Origin: Nitrospinaceae bacterium
GTDB lineage: Bacteria > Nitrospinota > Nitrospinia > Nitrospinales > JACRGP01
Direction: 5' to 3'
Assembly (NCBI GenBank): GCA_029261555.1
Contig: JAJDBB010000075.1
Location: 1 to 44,785, forward strand
Length of the DNA stretch: 44,785 bases
Positions 8,875-17,991 of this stretch are shown in pieces (position 1 is the stretch's first letter; every line of letters begins with the position of its first letter). The translations under genes were made by a program, and so were the position numbers. The notes under the pieces were generated by a model. The model searched no databases, was not told where the DNA came from, and saw nothing but the letters and a program-made list of their open reading frames with translations.

Positions 8875-8901
8875 TTTACTCGCGCCGGTTTTGGTTATAA
8901 T
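8875..8901 (+). promoter_or_regulatory. candidate promoter for gpsA-larB
   Basis: A perfect TATAAT box lies at 8896-8901. TTTACT (8875-8880) is the best -35 candidate, at a short 15-base spacing. The box is 39 bases before the gpsA ATG, in the divergent spacer with the TPR gene. Confidence 0.45.
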
Positions 8902-8940
8902 TCCTACTGAAATTCCATTTGCAATCAGGACGATCCAAGT

Positions 8941-9963
8941 ATGAACCAAACAAAGATCGGAGTCATCGGCGCGGGCAGTTGGGGTACGGCCCTTTCCCTG
9001 CTATTGGCCAAAAAAGGATACGAAGTCGACCTTTGGGTTTATGAGAAAGAACTTTGCTCGATCATCCGGGAAACGCGGATCAACAAATTTTATTTACCGG
9101 ACTTTTCGCTTCCAGATAATATCCGCCCGTTTTCCTCCCTGGAACAAGTCGCTTCGGAAAAATCAATTATTGTATTAGTCACTCCGACCCATGTCCTGAG
9201 GCAAACCGCTGAAAGGTTTTGTCCCCTCTTGTCCCACGATTGTTTGATCGTTAACGCCAGCAAGGGAATCGAAAACGATAGCCTGCGCACGGTCAGTCAA
9301 ATACTGGATAAAATTTTACCTGAGTCATGCGAGCAGGCCGCCATATCCGGGCCAACGTTTGCTTTGGAACTGGCTCGCGGAAATCCGTCGGCCATCGTTG
9401 CCGCCGCCCGTCGCCTGGAAATTGCCGAGCGGGTACAGGATATTTTTTCAGCCCCCACGGTCAAGGTGTTTACCAGCGATGATTTGTTGGGGGTTGAGCT
9501 GGGCGGCGCGCTGAAAAACGTCATCGCCATCGCCACGGGAATTTCCGACGGGTTGAATCTTGGGCACAACGCACGGGCGGCCCTGATCACGCGCGGACTG
9601 GTGGAGATGAAACGCATCGGAGCGGCCATGGGCGCGCGCCCGGAAACATTCTCCGGACTTTCGGGTATGGGAGATTTGACCCTCACCTGCACCGGCGACC
9701 TCAGCCGTAACCGTAGCGTGGGACTTAAGCTGGGACAAGGAATGAAAATCGACGAAATCACGCGCGGAATGAAAATGGTGGCGGAAGGAATCAATACTGT
9801 TATTTCGGCTCACCAGCTTAAAAACAAATTCAATATTCAGGCGTCGATCATTGAGGAAACTTACAATATTTTGCATCGCGGCAAATCTCCTCAACAAGGC
9901 CTGCAAGACCTCCTCAAAGTGGAAACGACGACGGAGTTTTCCGGCGTTAAAGGAATGGAATGA
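8941..9963 (+). CDS. gpsA: NAD(P)-dependent glycerol-3-phosphate dehydrogenase
   Basis: GpsA reduces dihydroxyacetone phosphate to sn-glycerol 3-phosphate, the backbone of bacterial phospholipids. The 340-residue length is typical. The Rossmann motif GVIGAGSWGTALS lies at residues 7-19. The substrate-domain signatures VNASKGIE, ISGPTFA, VELGGALKNVIAIATG (with the catalytic Lys) and GLSGMGDLTLTC are all present in the usual order. The stop overlaps the start of larB in an ATGA, so the two genes are co-transcribed and probably translationally coupled. Confidence 0.96.
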   Translation: MNQTKIGVIGAGSWGTALSLLLAKKGYEVDLWVYEKELCSIIRETRINKFYLPDFSLPDNIRPFSSLEQVASEKSIIVLVTPTHVLRQTAERFCPLLSHDCLIVNASKGIENDSLRTVSQILDKILPESCEQAAISGPTFALELARGNPSAIVAAARRLEIAERVQDIFSAPTVKVFTSDDLLGVELGGALKNVIAIATGISDGLNLGHNARAALITRGLVEMKRIGAAMGARPETFSGLSGMGDLTLTCTGDLSRNRSVGLKLGQGMKIDEITRGMKMVAEGINTVISAHQLKNKFNIQASIIEETYNILHRGKSPQQGLQDLLKVETTTEFSGVKGME

Positions 9964-10727
9964 ACCCCGAAACGTTGGAAAAAATTTTAACGGATATTTC
10001 CAAAGGAAAATTATCGCCGAAAAAAGGACTGGAACTTTTAAAAACCCTCCCCTACGAAGACCTTGGGTTTGCGCGACTGGACCACCATCGCGCCCTTAGA
10101 AGCGGCACGCCGGAAGTAATTTATTGCGAAGGCAAAACCAAAAAGCAAATCGGCCAAATTCTAAAACGCCTGCTGAAAGCCGGAAACGATATTCTCGCCA
10201 CCCGGATGAGTCCGGAAGTTTTTAAAAGTTTAAAATCCGGACTCCCCGAAAAAGCCGTCTACAACGAGGCGGGAAGAACCCTCTCGTTCCAAAAACGCAA
10301 AAAGAAAAAAGTTGGGTTGGTTGTGATCGTCACGGCGGGAACGTCCGACATTCCCGTCGCCGAGGAAGCGTCGGCGACCGCCGAACTTTTTGGCAGTCGG
10401 GTAGAGAAAGTTTTCGACGTCGGCGTGGCGGGCATCCACCGGCTGTTCGATAAAATTGATCGCTTGCGCGAGGCGCGGGTTGTGGTCGTCATCGCTGGAA
10501 TGGACGGCGCGCTGGCCAGCGTGGTCGGCGGCCTGGTCAAAAACCCCGTCGTCGCCGTCCCCACCAGTGTTGGTTACGGCGCGTCTTTCGGGGGCGTCTC
10601 GGCGCTTCTCACCATGCTCAACAGTTGCGCGCCGGGCCTGGCAACGGTTAACATCGACAATGGATTCGGCGCCGGTTGCCTGGCTCACAAAATTAATCTG
10701 GCGGGCGAGCCTGAAGAGACTCAATGA
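9960..10727 (+). CDS. larB: LarB, nickel-pincer cofactor biosynthesis carboxylase/hydrolase
   Basis: LarB carboxylates the pyridinium ring of nicotinic acid adenine dinucleotide and hydrolyses the phosphoanhydride, the first step to the Ni-pincer cofactor of LarA-type racemases. The 255-residue protein has the LarB N-terminal region (GFARLDHHRALRSGTPEVIY) and a PurE-like carboxylase C-terminal domain (VTAGTSDIPVAEEA, VAVPTSVGYGASFGG). Cys223, in NSCAPGLATVNIDNGFGAG, fits the catalytic cysteine of the family. No larA, larC or larE lies in the window. Its 3' end overlaps the convergent epimerase gene by 35 bases. Confidence 0.93.
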   Translation: MNPETLEKILTDISKGKLSPKKGLELLKTLPYEDLGFARLDHHRALRSGTPEVIYCEGKTKKQIGQILKRLLKAGNDILATRMSPEVFKSLKSGLPEKAVYNEAGRTLSFQKRKKKKVGLVVIVTAGTSDIPVAEEASATAELFGSRVEKVFDVGVAGIHRLFDKIDRLREARVVVVIAGMDGALASVVGGLVKNPVVAVPTSVGYGASFGGVSALLTMLNSCAPGLATVNIDNGFGAGCLAHKINLAGEPEETQ

Positions 10728-11691
10728 GCTTTCGCATGCCCTCCTCAGGTCCCACTACAGGCCGATAATTAAAATCCCTGCAGGCTGCGGAGCTGTCAAA
10801 ATAATGCGACGTGGCCAGGGTCGCGGCCAGAAACCGGGTCATCCTGGGTTCTTCTTTTTTTCCGAGAATTGTATACAGCGCCTCCAGGGCGCCTCCCAGA
10901 CAATAAGCCGCGCGGTAAGAAATGGATCGTTTTATGGGCGGAATATCCAAACGCGCCAGTAAGCCGGAAATCCATTTCCATAGGTTCACGGCCTCTCCGT
11001 CGCTGATAAAATAACAATTCCCCGCCGCCGCTGAATTCGGCTCCAGAGCGTCGCCAGCCAGCAGATGCGCCTCGACGGCGTTGTCGATATAAATCACGTC
11101 GACTAAATTTTTTCCATCCCCAACCTGAATCAGTTGCCCTTTCTTTGCGCGGCTGACAATGCGCGGAATTAAATGCGCGTCTCCTGCCCCCCAGATAAGA
11201 TGTGGCCGGAGCGAAACCGTCGACAGTTTGCCGGTTCCATTTGCTTTCATGACCATGCGCTCTGCAATGGCCTTGGTACGCGGGTACTCGCAAAGGTATT
11301 TTTCCGGATAGGGGGCGGTTTCGTTCAGGTTCTCCATGTTGGAGTTGTTGTAAACCACGCTAGGGGAGCTTGTGTAGACCAGTTTTCCAACGCCGTGTTT
11401 TAGACAGGCGTCGATAACGTTTCGGGTTCCGTCGACATTAACGCTTTGGTACAACTCGCGCGGCCCCCAGATTCCCGGAATCGCCGCGGCGTGAAAAACC
11501 GCGTCCATTCCCTCCACTGCGTGGAAAACTTTTTCACGGTCGCGGATATCCGCTTGAAAAATTTTTATATCAGGATCGAGCGTGGGGTATTGATTTCTGC
11601 CGAGGACGGCGACGGCATAGCCGCGTTTAAGCAGAGCCTTCGCTAAATGACTGCCTAAAAACCCCCCTCCCCCGGTCACCAAGGCGCGCAT
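10693..11691 (-). CDS. NAD-dependent epimerase/3-beta-hydroxysteroid dehydrogenase-like reductase
   Basis: This 332-residue extended short-chain dehydrogenase has the Rossmann motif TGGGGFLGSH at residues 6-15. An acidic residue pattern ends in QADIRD, and HAAAIPG follows the fourth strand. The catalytic Tyr-x-x-x-Lys appears as YPRTKA near 139-144. It is closest in pattern to the 3-beta-HSD/isomerase group that includes OleD-like 3-oxoacyl reductases and sterol or hopanoid-modifying enzymes. The substrate is unknown. It follows tsaD with a 6-base gap and its ribosome binding site (AAGGA) overlaps the tsaD stop, so the two are co-transcribed. Confidence 0.88.
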   Translation of the reverse strand: MRALVTGGGGFLGSHLAKALLKRGYAVAVLGRNQYPTLDPDIKIFQADIRDREKVFHAVEGMDAVFHAAAIPGIWGPRELYQSVNVDGTRNVIDACLKHGVGKLVYTSSPSVVYNNSNMENLNETAPYPEKYLCEYPRTKAIAERMVMKANGTGKLSTVSLRPHLIWGAGDAHLIPRIVSRAKKGQLIQVGDGKNLVDVIYIDNAVEAHLLAGDALEPNSAAAGNCYFISDGEAVNLWKWISGLLARLDIPPIKRSISYRAAYCLGGALEALYTILGKKEEPRMTRFLAATLATSHYFDSSAACRDFNYRPVVGPEEGMRKLIESLQARPPD

Positions 11692-11699
11692 GTTTTTCC

Positions 11700-12707
11700 T
11701 TACAGGGCCAAATTTGCCTTGGCGTCCATATCCATGGGAAAGGGAATCGTTTCGGAGTCTTTATAACGGAAATAGGCGGCGCAGGCTATCATGGCCGCGT
11801 TGTCGGTGCAAAATTCAAGAAGAGGAAACCAGGATTGGTAGGAATTTGATTCGGCGGCGGACTGAACGCGCTCCCGCAATCTGGAGTTGGCGGCCACGCC
11901 ACCGGAGACGACCACCCTTTGCAAATCCTCTTGCTGGCAGGCGCGCATAATTTTGACGACGAGGGCGTCGACGACGGCCTCCTGAAAACTTGCGGCGACG
12001 TCGGCGTCGGATATGTTTTCGACCGTGCCCCGCGAGCGCTTTTCGAGAAAGTTTTTAACAGAAGTCTTAAGTCCGCTGAAACTGAAATCCAACGATCCGG
12101 GTTCCAGCAAAGCCCGCGGAAATTTGAACGCTTCCGGATTTCCCGTTTGCGCAAGCCGGTCGATGACGGGTCCGCCGGGATATCCCAGACCCATCATTTT
12201 GGCGACCTTGTCGTAGCATTCTCCTGCCGCATCGTCGCGGGTGCGGCCCAGGACGCGATAACGCCCAAAGCCGTCGACGCGATAAAGATCGGTGTGACCG
12301 CCGGACACAATGAGTCCCAAAAAAGGAAACTCCACCGGTTCCTGAAGAAAGACGGCCAGCAAATGGCCTTCGAGGTGATTGACGCCCAACAAAGGTTTGT
12401 TCAATCCAAAAGCCAGCGCCTTAGCGGTGTTGATTCCCACGAGGAGGGAACAAACAAGGCCCGGTCCCTGGGTGGCGGCGACGAGGTCTAATTGGGAACC
12501 GACGACGTCGGCTTCCGCAAGAGCTTCCCGGATCACGCGATGAATATTTTCCACATGAGATCGACCGGCCAACTCCGGCACCACGCCTCCATATTGGGCA
12601 TGCAGGCGGGTTTGGTCGTACACCACGTTGGACAAAATTTCGCGCCCATCCTTAACGACGGCCGCCGCCGTTTCGTCGCATGAAGTTTCGACTCCCAATA
12701 CCAACAT
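11700..12707 (-). CDS. tsaD: tRNA N6-adenosine threonylcarbamoyltransferase TsaD
   Basis: TsaD transfers threonylcarbamoyl to A37 of tRNAs that read ANN codons, working with TsaB, TsaC and TsaE. The start VLGVETSCDETAAAVV is diagnostic. The metal ligands are in NHLEGHLLAV near residues 109-118, and the ASKHA fold motifs GLIVSGGHTDLY and VVSGGVAANSRLR follow. The 335-residue length is normal. The other subunits are not in the window. Confidence 0.96.
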   Translation of the reverse strand: MLVLGVETSCDETAAAVVKDGREILSNVVYDQTRLHAQYGGVVPELAGRSHVENIHRVIREALAEADVVGSQLDLVAATQGPGLVCSLLVGINTAKALAFGLNKPLLGVNHLEGHLLAVFLQEPVEFPFLGLIVSGGHTDLYRVDGFGRYRVLGRTRDDAAGECYDKVAKMMGLGYPGGPVIDRLAQTGNPEAFKFPRALLEPGSLDFSFSGLKTSVKNFLEKRSRGTVENISDADVAASFQEAVVDALVVKIMRACQQEDLQRVVVSGGVAANSRLRERVQSAAESNSYQSWFPLLEFCTDNAAMIACAAYFRYKDSETIPFPMDMDAKANLAL

Positions 12708-12858
12708 AACGTCAACTTTCAGGAATGTTTAAACCAACAAAGCCGCCGGCGAGGCGCCGGGGCTAGTAGGCGCAACTTATACGGTGAATGCTACGAACCT
12801 GGGAGTAGTTATATATTTAAGGCTATCCCGACGAATGAATATAATCCGGGTCAGAAAT

Positions 12859-14301
12859 TTATTGGGTAGAAACAGCCTTTCTAGAACTCAAGACCTGGCT
12901 CATTACGTCCCATCCGCTCAGGAGAGCCACGGCTTCCCTGAGTTGAATGTCTTTTGCCAGGTCGTCGCTTTGACCGGAGTCTTCCTTACCCGCAGCGTTC
13001 CCGGTTTCATCCAGCGAGTTTGAGTTAAACTCCTGGCTTTCTTTTCCCTTGAGATGTTTTTTGAGATCTTTTTCACGAAGGAATTTTCGAAATCGACTTT
13101 TTTCTTCGCCGTCCTTTTTCTCTTTATCCGCCTCGGCTTTTTTATCGGACTTGACCGGTACCTCGACAAGGATATCCGGCGCAATGCCGTTTTCCTGAAT
13201 CACTCTTCCGCTGGGCGTGTAATAACGGGCGGTTGTGAGCCTCAAGGCGGAACCGTCGCTCAAGGGGATAATAGTTTGGACGGAACCCTTTCCGAAAGTG
13301 GGAGTGCCCAATATGATAGCCCGCCCCAAATCCTGCAAGGCGCCGGCGACAATTTCTGAAGCGCTGGCGCTCCCGCCGTTAACGATTATGATCATTGGAT
13401 AATCCACCTTTTTAACTTTGTCGTGTGTGGTGAATCGCATGTTTTGATCCTCGCTCCGGCCCTTGGTGTAAACGATAAGATTATCCTTGTCGAGAAACCG
13501 GTCGGAAACCTCGACCGCCTGATTGAGCAATCCTCCCGGATTGTTGCGCAGATCTAGAATCAATTTGGAAACGCCTTTTTCCCTGAAACCCTTCAGCGCC
13601 TTGTCCAGATCCGAACTGGTGGTTTTGGTAAAGCTCCGAACTTTTACGTACCCGATATCCTTTTCATAAATTTTATTTTTGACGCTTTGGACTTTAATGA
13701 TATCCCTGACAATTGTAAACTCCCTCGGCTGCGTCTCTCCTTTACGAAAAACGGTAATATTCACCGGACTGCCTCTTTCGCCGCGCAGGCGTTCCACCGC
13801 ATCAGTGAGGGACATATCCAGGGTCGACTCGTCTTCGATCCGGATGATTTTATCGCCCGCCATAATCCCCGCCTTAAACGCGGGAGTCTCGTCGATGGGG
13901 GAAACCACAGTCAACACTCCGTCGCGTAGACTGATTTCAATTCCTAACCCGCCAAACTTACCGGAGGTCTCTACTTTCATTTCTTTATAGGATACGGGAG
14001 GCATGTAAGCGGTGTGGGGATCCAAGGTCTTTAGCATTCCCTGAATTGCGCCTTCAAAAAGGTCATCGTTGTCTATGTCCTCAACGTAATTGGCCTGCAG
14101 GAGGGACAGGATTTCGGAAAATACTTTTAATTTTTCATAAGCGTTGACTTGTTGTTCCTCTTCCGCTTCGTCGACTCCTTTTGCCAGAACCGCCGCGGGG
14201 AGCGAAAATAAAATGCCTGCCAGGACCAGCGAAAAAATAACGCCTGCAAGTGTTCTTTCGATTTTGGTTTTCTTAAAATTTCTGAAATTATTCAAGATCA
14301 C
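12859..14301 (-). CDS. ctpA: S41 carboxy-terminal processing protease
   Basis: This is a periplasmic serine protease of the CtpA/Prc family. One hydrophobic helix (VIFSLVLAGILFSLPAAVLA) forms a signal or anchor. A CTP N-terminal helical part follows, then a PDZ domain (GGLGIEISLRDGVLTVVSPI...GIMAGDKIIRI). The S41 core has the Ser nucleophile in NGGSASASEIVAGALQD and the Lys base in TFGKGSVQTI. A charged linker rich in Lys/Glu precedes the C-terminus. The open frame extends to a TTG at 14379 inside envC. GTG 14301 and TTG 14295, just after GGAG, are more likely starts; I chose 14301 but it is uncertain. It closes the ftsE-ftsX-envC operon, the usual genomic neighbour, where such proteases trim peptidoglycan hydrolases or their activators. 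Confidence 0.93.
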   Translation of the reverse strand: MILNNFRNFKKTKIERTLAGVIFSLVLAGILFSLPAAVLAKGVDEAEEEQQVNAYEKLKVFSEILSLLQANYVEDIDNDDLFEGAIQGMLKTLDPHTAYMPPVSYKEMKVETSGKFGGLGIEISLRDGVLTVVSPIDETPAFKAGIMAGDKIIRIEDESTLDMSLTDAVERLRGERGSPVNITVFRKGETQPREFTIVRDIIKVQSVKNKIYEKDIGYVKVRSFTKTTSSDLDKALKGFREKGVSKLILDLRNNPGGLLNQAVEVSDRFLDKDNLIVYTKGRSEDQNMRFTTHDKVKKVDYPMIIIVNGGSASASEIVAGALQDLGRAIILGTPTFGKGSVQTIIPLSDGSALRLTTARYYTPSGRVIQENGIAPDILVEVPVKSDKKAEADKEKKDGEEKSRFRKFLREKDLKKHLKGKESQEFNSNSLDETGNAAGKEDSGQSDDLAKDIQLREAVALLSGWDVMSQVLSSRKAVSTQ

Positions 14302-14350
14302 GTTCTCCACTGGCTGTTTTAGATTTAAGGATTGTTTTACGCCCAAGAAA

Positions 14351-15547
14351 TTAGCCGCGTTTTTTACGGCTCTTTCCAAACGATTTGAACCAGGCGGTGG
14401 GTTCGATGGGTTTTCCCTTGTGCCTCATCTCAAAATATAAGGCTTCGCCCACCAAGGAACCGGTATCCCCGGAGTGAGCGATGATTTGTCCCTTGCGCAC
14501 GCTGTTTCCTACGGAAACCAACGCTTCATCCAAGTGGGCGTAAAGGGTGTGGTAGTCGTCCCCATGCCCGAGGATCACCAGGTTGCCATAACCGTCGAGC
14601 GTACCATTGAAAAGAACTTCGCCCGAAAAGACGGACCGGACCGGCCCGCCCTTTGGGGCTTCGATGTTGATTCCATTATAAACGATGTAGGAACCATATT
14701 GCTTGTCTCTTTTCCTGCCAAATCGATTCAAAAGCTTTCCACGCGCAGGAGGTTCCAGGAAACCCCGGGTCTCGCTAAACTTTAACCCCTCCCCTTTTTC
14801 AAGTCGCTGTTCCAATCCGGAAATAATTGTATTCAGTTTTTTTCGGGACCTGCTGATTTCATTTCTGGCTTTCGTCGCCAGAACCTTACTGTTGCGCACT
14901 TTAGAGAGGAAGCGTTTTTTATCGGTGCGGTCTAGCGATATTTCGCGGCGTTTCTCCAGAGCGTCTTTTTCAAGAAAGGCCAATCGGCGTCGGGTCTCTT
15001 CAAGTTGAGCGTTTTGGAACTTCAAGCGCTCCAGGCGTTCCCGATAATTGGAGAACAATTTAACGTCAAAAACAGCGACGGTTTCCATGTGCTTGACTCG
15101 CCGCAAGACGTCGTTAATCGTTTCGGCGGAAAACATTACCTTCAAGGGAAACAGGGATCCTTCCTTATAGACGGCTCGCAATCTCTTTCCTAAAACGACC
15201 TTTTGCCGGTTCATTGCGGTTTCCGCCGCGCTGATTTTCTTTTGCAGGCTCTCCGCGTTCTCTTTATTCATTTTCATATTCCATTTGAGAAGTTCCAACT
15301 CCTGCTCTTTCAACTTGAGATTAGCGTCGAGACCCCCGAGACTTCGCATGATGGAGTTTTCTTTTTTGTCGGCGGATTTAAAATTTTTTTCCTGCAATTT
15401 TATTTTTGCTCTCAAACGGTCGAGTTTATTTTTTTCCTTGAGCAATTTGGACTGGAGAGCGTTCAAACTGTTTTCCTTTGCTGATATTCCGCCAGAAAAC
15501 AGGCCCAGAATCGCCGCCATGGCTATAAAAGTCGCCGCTGATTTCAC
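14351..15547 (-). CDS. envC: EnvC-like murein hydrolase activator (coiled coil plus degenerate LytM)
   Basis: This 398-residue protein has a signal peptide (1-23), a long coiled coil (about 25-245) and a C-terminal LytM/M23 domain (about 265-390). In active M23 enzymes the first zinc motif is HxxxD; here the site reads YNGINI, and the final HxH is ALYFEMR. The zinc site is thus broken, as in E. coli EnvC, which activates amidases rather than cutting peptidoglycan. FtsX should bind the coiled coil in the periplasm. The GTG start overlaps the ftsX stop by four bases (GTGA), indicating coupling. Confidence 0.92.
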   Translation of the reverse strand: MKSAATFIAMAAILGLFSGGISAKENSLNALQSKLLKEKNKLDRLRAKIKLQEKNFKSADKKENSIMRSLGGLDANLKLKEQELELLKWNMKMNKENAESLQKKISAAETAMNRQKVVLGKRLRAVYKEGSLFPLKVMFSAETINDVLRRVKHMETVAVFDVKLFSNYRERLERLKFQNAQLEETRRRLAFLEKDALEKRREISLDRTDKKRFLSKVRNSKVLATKARNEISRSRKKLNTIISGLEQRLEKGEGLKFSETRGFLEPPARGKLLNRFGRKRDKQYGSYIVYNGINIEAPKGGPVRSVFSGEVLFNGTLDGYGNLVILGHGDDYHTLYAHLDEALVSVGNSVRKGQIIAHSGDTGSLVGEALYFEMRHKGKPIEPTAWFKSFGKSRKKRG

Positions 15548-16446
15548 GATTCATTCACCATATTCAAAACCTTGCTTATGGATATATAACTGCCAAGCCA
15601 GCCAACGGCGACGCTGGAGCCGAACAAAATTAAAATTCCGGAGGGACCGATGAAAAGAAAATCAGCGTCCCTGGCAATTTTTGCGATGGAGTCGCTGAAT
15701 TGAAAACTCATGTAAGCGTGCACGCCCTTGGCGGCCAACAGGGCCAATACGGCTCCAGCGGCCCCCTGCAATACACCTTCTAAAAGAAAAGGGGTTTTTA
15801 TATAACGGTGGGTAGCGCCTATCATCAGCATCAACTCAATCTCGTTTTTGCGCGACAACGCCGAAAGCCTGATGGTGTTGGAAATGATAAAAATCAAGCC
15901 AAGTCCCAAAAGACCTCCAATGGCTAATAAAAATACTTTCAGAAAAACCATGAATTTCTCGAACCGCGAAATCCATTTTTCCCCGTACTCCAGGGATTCC
16001 ACTTCCGGCCTTTCCCTCAATTCCTCGGCAAAGCGTCGGATGTTTTCCACGCGCCTGGGACCGGGCTTGAATCGAAGGTTGTAAGAAGCGGGAAGCGGAT
16101 TGAAAGCCAGGGTTTCCAGGAATTCGGTTTCAGCAGAAAAGGTATTTTTAAATTTTTCCCAGGCAGCTTGCCGGGACACATATTCGACGGAACTCACTTC
16201 GGAATTTCCAGCAAACAGCGCTTCAAGTTTTTTGAGTTGGGGTTTCTTCAAATCGTCATTGAGGTAGACGATAATTTGAACCTGCCTGCTCCAAGTGGCT
16301 AAAAGGGAATCCAGGTTGACGTACAAAACCATGAACAATCCCAAAATGCAAAAAGCGGCGGCAAAGGTGGAAACCGAAACCAAGCTGGTTTGGGGGTTCG
16401 ACTTAAGGTTGTCGACGGCTCGATTTAAATGTTTGGAATAAAACAA
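15544..16446 (-). CDS. ftsX: cell-division protein FtsX
   Basis: FtsX is the membrane subunit of the FtsEX complex, which transmits ATP hydrolysis in the cytoplasm to periplasmic activation of cell-wall hydrolases at division. The 300-residue protein has one N-terminal transmembrane helix (about 27-47), a periplasmic loop of about 120 residues, then three more helices, the standard topology. The N-terminal NLKSNPQTSLVSVST matches the family. The only plausible start is TTG 16446, 13 bases past the ftsE stop, without a clear Shine-Dalgarno, so translation probably relies on coupling to ftsE. Confidence 0.93.
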   Translation of the reverse strand: MFYSKHLNRAVDNLKSNPQTSLVSVSTFAAAFCILGLFMVLYVNLDSLLATWSRQVQIIVYLNDDLKKPQLKKLEALFAGNSEVSSVEYVSRQAAWEKFKNTFSAETEFLETLAFNPLPASYNLRFKPGPRRVENIRRFAEELRERPEVESLEYGEKWISRFEKFMVFLKVFLLAIGGLLGLGLIFIISNTIRLSALSRKNEIELMLMIGATHRYIKTPFLLEGVLQGAAGAVLALLAAKGVHAYMSFQFSDSIAKIARDADFLFIGPSGILILFGSSVAVGWLGSYISISKVLNMVNES

Positions 16447-16459
16447 GGCGATGGAGGAA

Positions 16460-17116
16460 TCAAGGTCTTACTACGTTCCCTTTATCGAGAATGATGAAAG
16501 GGTAATTGGCGCGCCGCACCAGTTCATGGTTGTGGGTGGCAAACACCACCGTCATGCCTTGCTGGTTGGCCATCTCAAACAATTTGAGAATCTCCAGCGA
16601 GATATCGGGATCCAGATTTCCGGTGGGTTCGTCCGCCAACAGGATGGCGGGATTGTGGACCAATGCCCTTGCGATGCCCACTCGTTGCTGTTCACCGCCG
16701 GATAGCTGCATGGGATGGGAATCTCTTTTTTTAAACAGTCCGACGCTTTTCAGGGCGTCGCTGGTTTTATACCGGATAGAACGGGCGCTGGCGCCGGTGA
16801 CTTCCAGGGCGAATGCGACGTTTTCAAACACGGTTTTATTCGGCAACAATTTGTAATCCTGAAACACCACTCCAATATGGCGGCGCAGTAAATAAAGTTT
16901 TTCCTTTTTAATTTTCCCGACGTTCATTCCCTTGACCAGGATCTGCCCGCTGTCAAATCGCTCCCAGCCAAACAAAAGTTTCAACAACGTGGATTTTCCC
17001 GCGCCGCTGGCGCCGGTTATGAAAACGAACGACCGCTCCTTGATCAACAACGAAATATCAACCAGGGCCGGAGTATTTCCGTTATAGGTTTTAAATACGT
17101 TATATAACTGGATCAT
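16460..17116 (-). CDS. ftsE: cell-division ATP-binding protein FtsE
   Basis: FtsE is the ATPase of FtsEX. The 218-residue protein shows all ABC motifs: Walker A GASGAGKST near 36-44, Q-loop VVFQDYKLLPN, signature LSGGEQQRVGIARAL, Walker B ILLADEPTGNLDP, and the switch His in FATHNHELV. The N-terminus MIQLYNVFKTYNGNTPAL is typical of FtsE. It is the first gene of ftsE-ftsX-envC-ctpA. Confidence 0.96.
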   Translation of the reverse strand: MIQLYNVFKTYNGNTPALVDISLLIKERSFVFITGASGAGKSTLLKLLFGWERFDSGQILVKGMNVGKIKKEKLYLLRRHIGVVFQDYKLLPNKTVFENVAFALEVTGASARSIRYKTSDALKSVGLFKKRDSHPMQLSGGEQQRVGIARALVHNPAILLADEPTGNLDPDISLEILKLFEMANQQGMTVVFATHNHELVRRANYPFIILDKGNVVRP

Positions 17117-17203
17117 CCTGAACAGGATTTAAATTTTCGAGGGAAAACCCGGGTTAGTTTAGCGACCCAAAGGCGAGCGGTTGGGGCAAAAGAACAACTT
17201 TAC

Positions 17204-17836
17204 TTAAGCGCGTTCGGGCAAGGGAGGGAACTCTTCAGCCAGAATAAAATCGCTGTCTTCGTCGGTTTCGGCGATCATTCCCTGATCCATCAGCGAAAGC
17301 GCGTCTGGCGTATAAAACTCCCGTATCTGTTTGTCGGTTAAAAGTCCGTAATTGATGAAAGTCTTAATGATAAGGCTTTCGTCTTCCAACTTGCAGGCAA
17401 AAACTCCTTCCGGTCCCGCCAGATAGCCGTCATGGACGCCATAAGTGATCATGGCCCGGACCAAATAAGAATCCAAAACTGAAATACAATTTTCCGTTGT
17501 TCCCATTCTTTCGCTGAACCGGTCCACGCAATGCGAGGTATAGAACACCTGGGCATGAGCAAAAGATTGAAAAAGCCTGCCTTTATCTGTAGAGCGCGTA
17601 TGGGAGGGGGAAACCAGAGAAAAAAATCCATTTTTTGAAAAATCAAATAAACACAAAACGTCTTTACCAAATTTCCTGCTGATTTTCCTTGTGGTTTCAT
17701 CGATAAATTTCCGCCTTTTCCTGACGGAAATTTTGGATTTACCGCGAAACTTCCTTTTAACTTCCCCTTTCAGGAAAGTTTCAATCTGGCCCTTTTTAAA
17801 ATCAAATTCCTTGGTTTTTTGAATTTCGCTATTCAT
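17204..17836 (-). CDS. unidentified 210-residue basic protein
   Basis: I do not recognise this gene with confidence. The first 60 residues are strongly basic (KRKFRGKSKISVRKRRKF) and could bind nucleic acid. The middle contains SHCVDRFSERMG (near 101-112) and later FACKLEDESLIIKTFINYG. This order, an H-x-x-x-R-F-x-x-R helix followed by strands ending in a 'k-T' segment, resembles DUF4258/RelE-like small folds, but the resemblance is weak. The C-terminus is acidic and proline-containing. It has a good ATG start and lies 87 bases upstream (in coordinates) of ftsE, divergent from the HmuY-like gene. Confidence 0.7.
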   Translation of the reverse strand: MNSEIQKTKEFDFKKGQIETFLKGEVKRKFRGKSKISVRKRRKFIDETTRKISRKFGKDVLCLFDFSKNGFFSLVSPSHTRSTDKGRLFQSFAHAQVFYTSHCVDRFSERMGTTENCISVLDSYLVRAMITYGVHDGYLAGPEGVFACKLEDESLIIKTFINYGLLTDKQIREFYTPDALSLMDQGMIAETDEDSDFILAEEFPPLPERA

Positions 17837-17957
17837 TGGCGCGCATATTTCTTAAAAAGTATTTTCAGTTTAACTCAATTAAGAAAAAAAACAAACCCTA
17901 TTAAACCCATTGTTTTATTGATCTTAGGCAAGAATATCCTAGGGACGGCTCTGTGGA

Positions 17958-17985
17958 TTGTTGCGGAGTTAAAATATGCTAAAAT
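17958..17985 (+). promoter_or_regulatory. extended -10 promoter implying a leaderless mRNA
   Basis: TGCTAAAAT (17977-17985) is an extended -10 element (TGn plus a five-of-six TATAAT match). A weak TTGTTG (17958-17963) lies 16 bases upstream. Transcription would begin 6-7 bases past 17985, at or next to ATG 17992. No Shine-Dalgarno precedes that ATG, so a leaderless transcript is likely. The string AAATATGCTAAAA is shared with the promoter of the Rieske operon at 43287-43315. Confidence 0.45.
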
Positions 17986-17991
17986 GGCTCT

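Noticed and set aside
12746-12760. CCGGCG-AGG-CGCCGG hairpin between tsaD and the S41 protease
   Set aside because: No T-run follows it on the minus strand, so a terminator is not supported; a role as a repeat or processing site cannot be shown from one copy.
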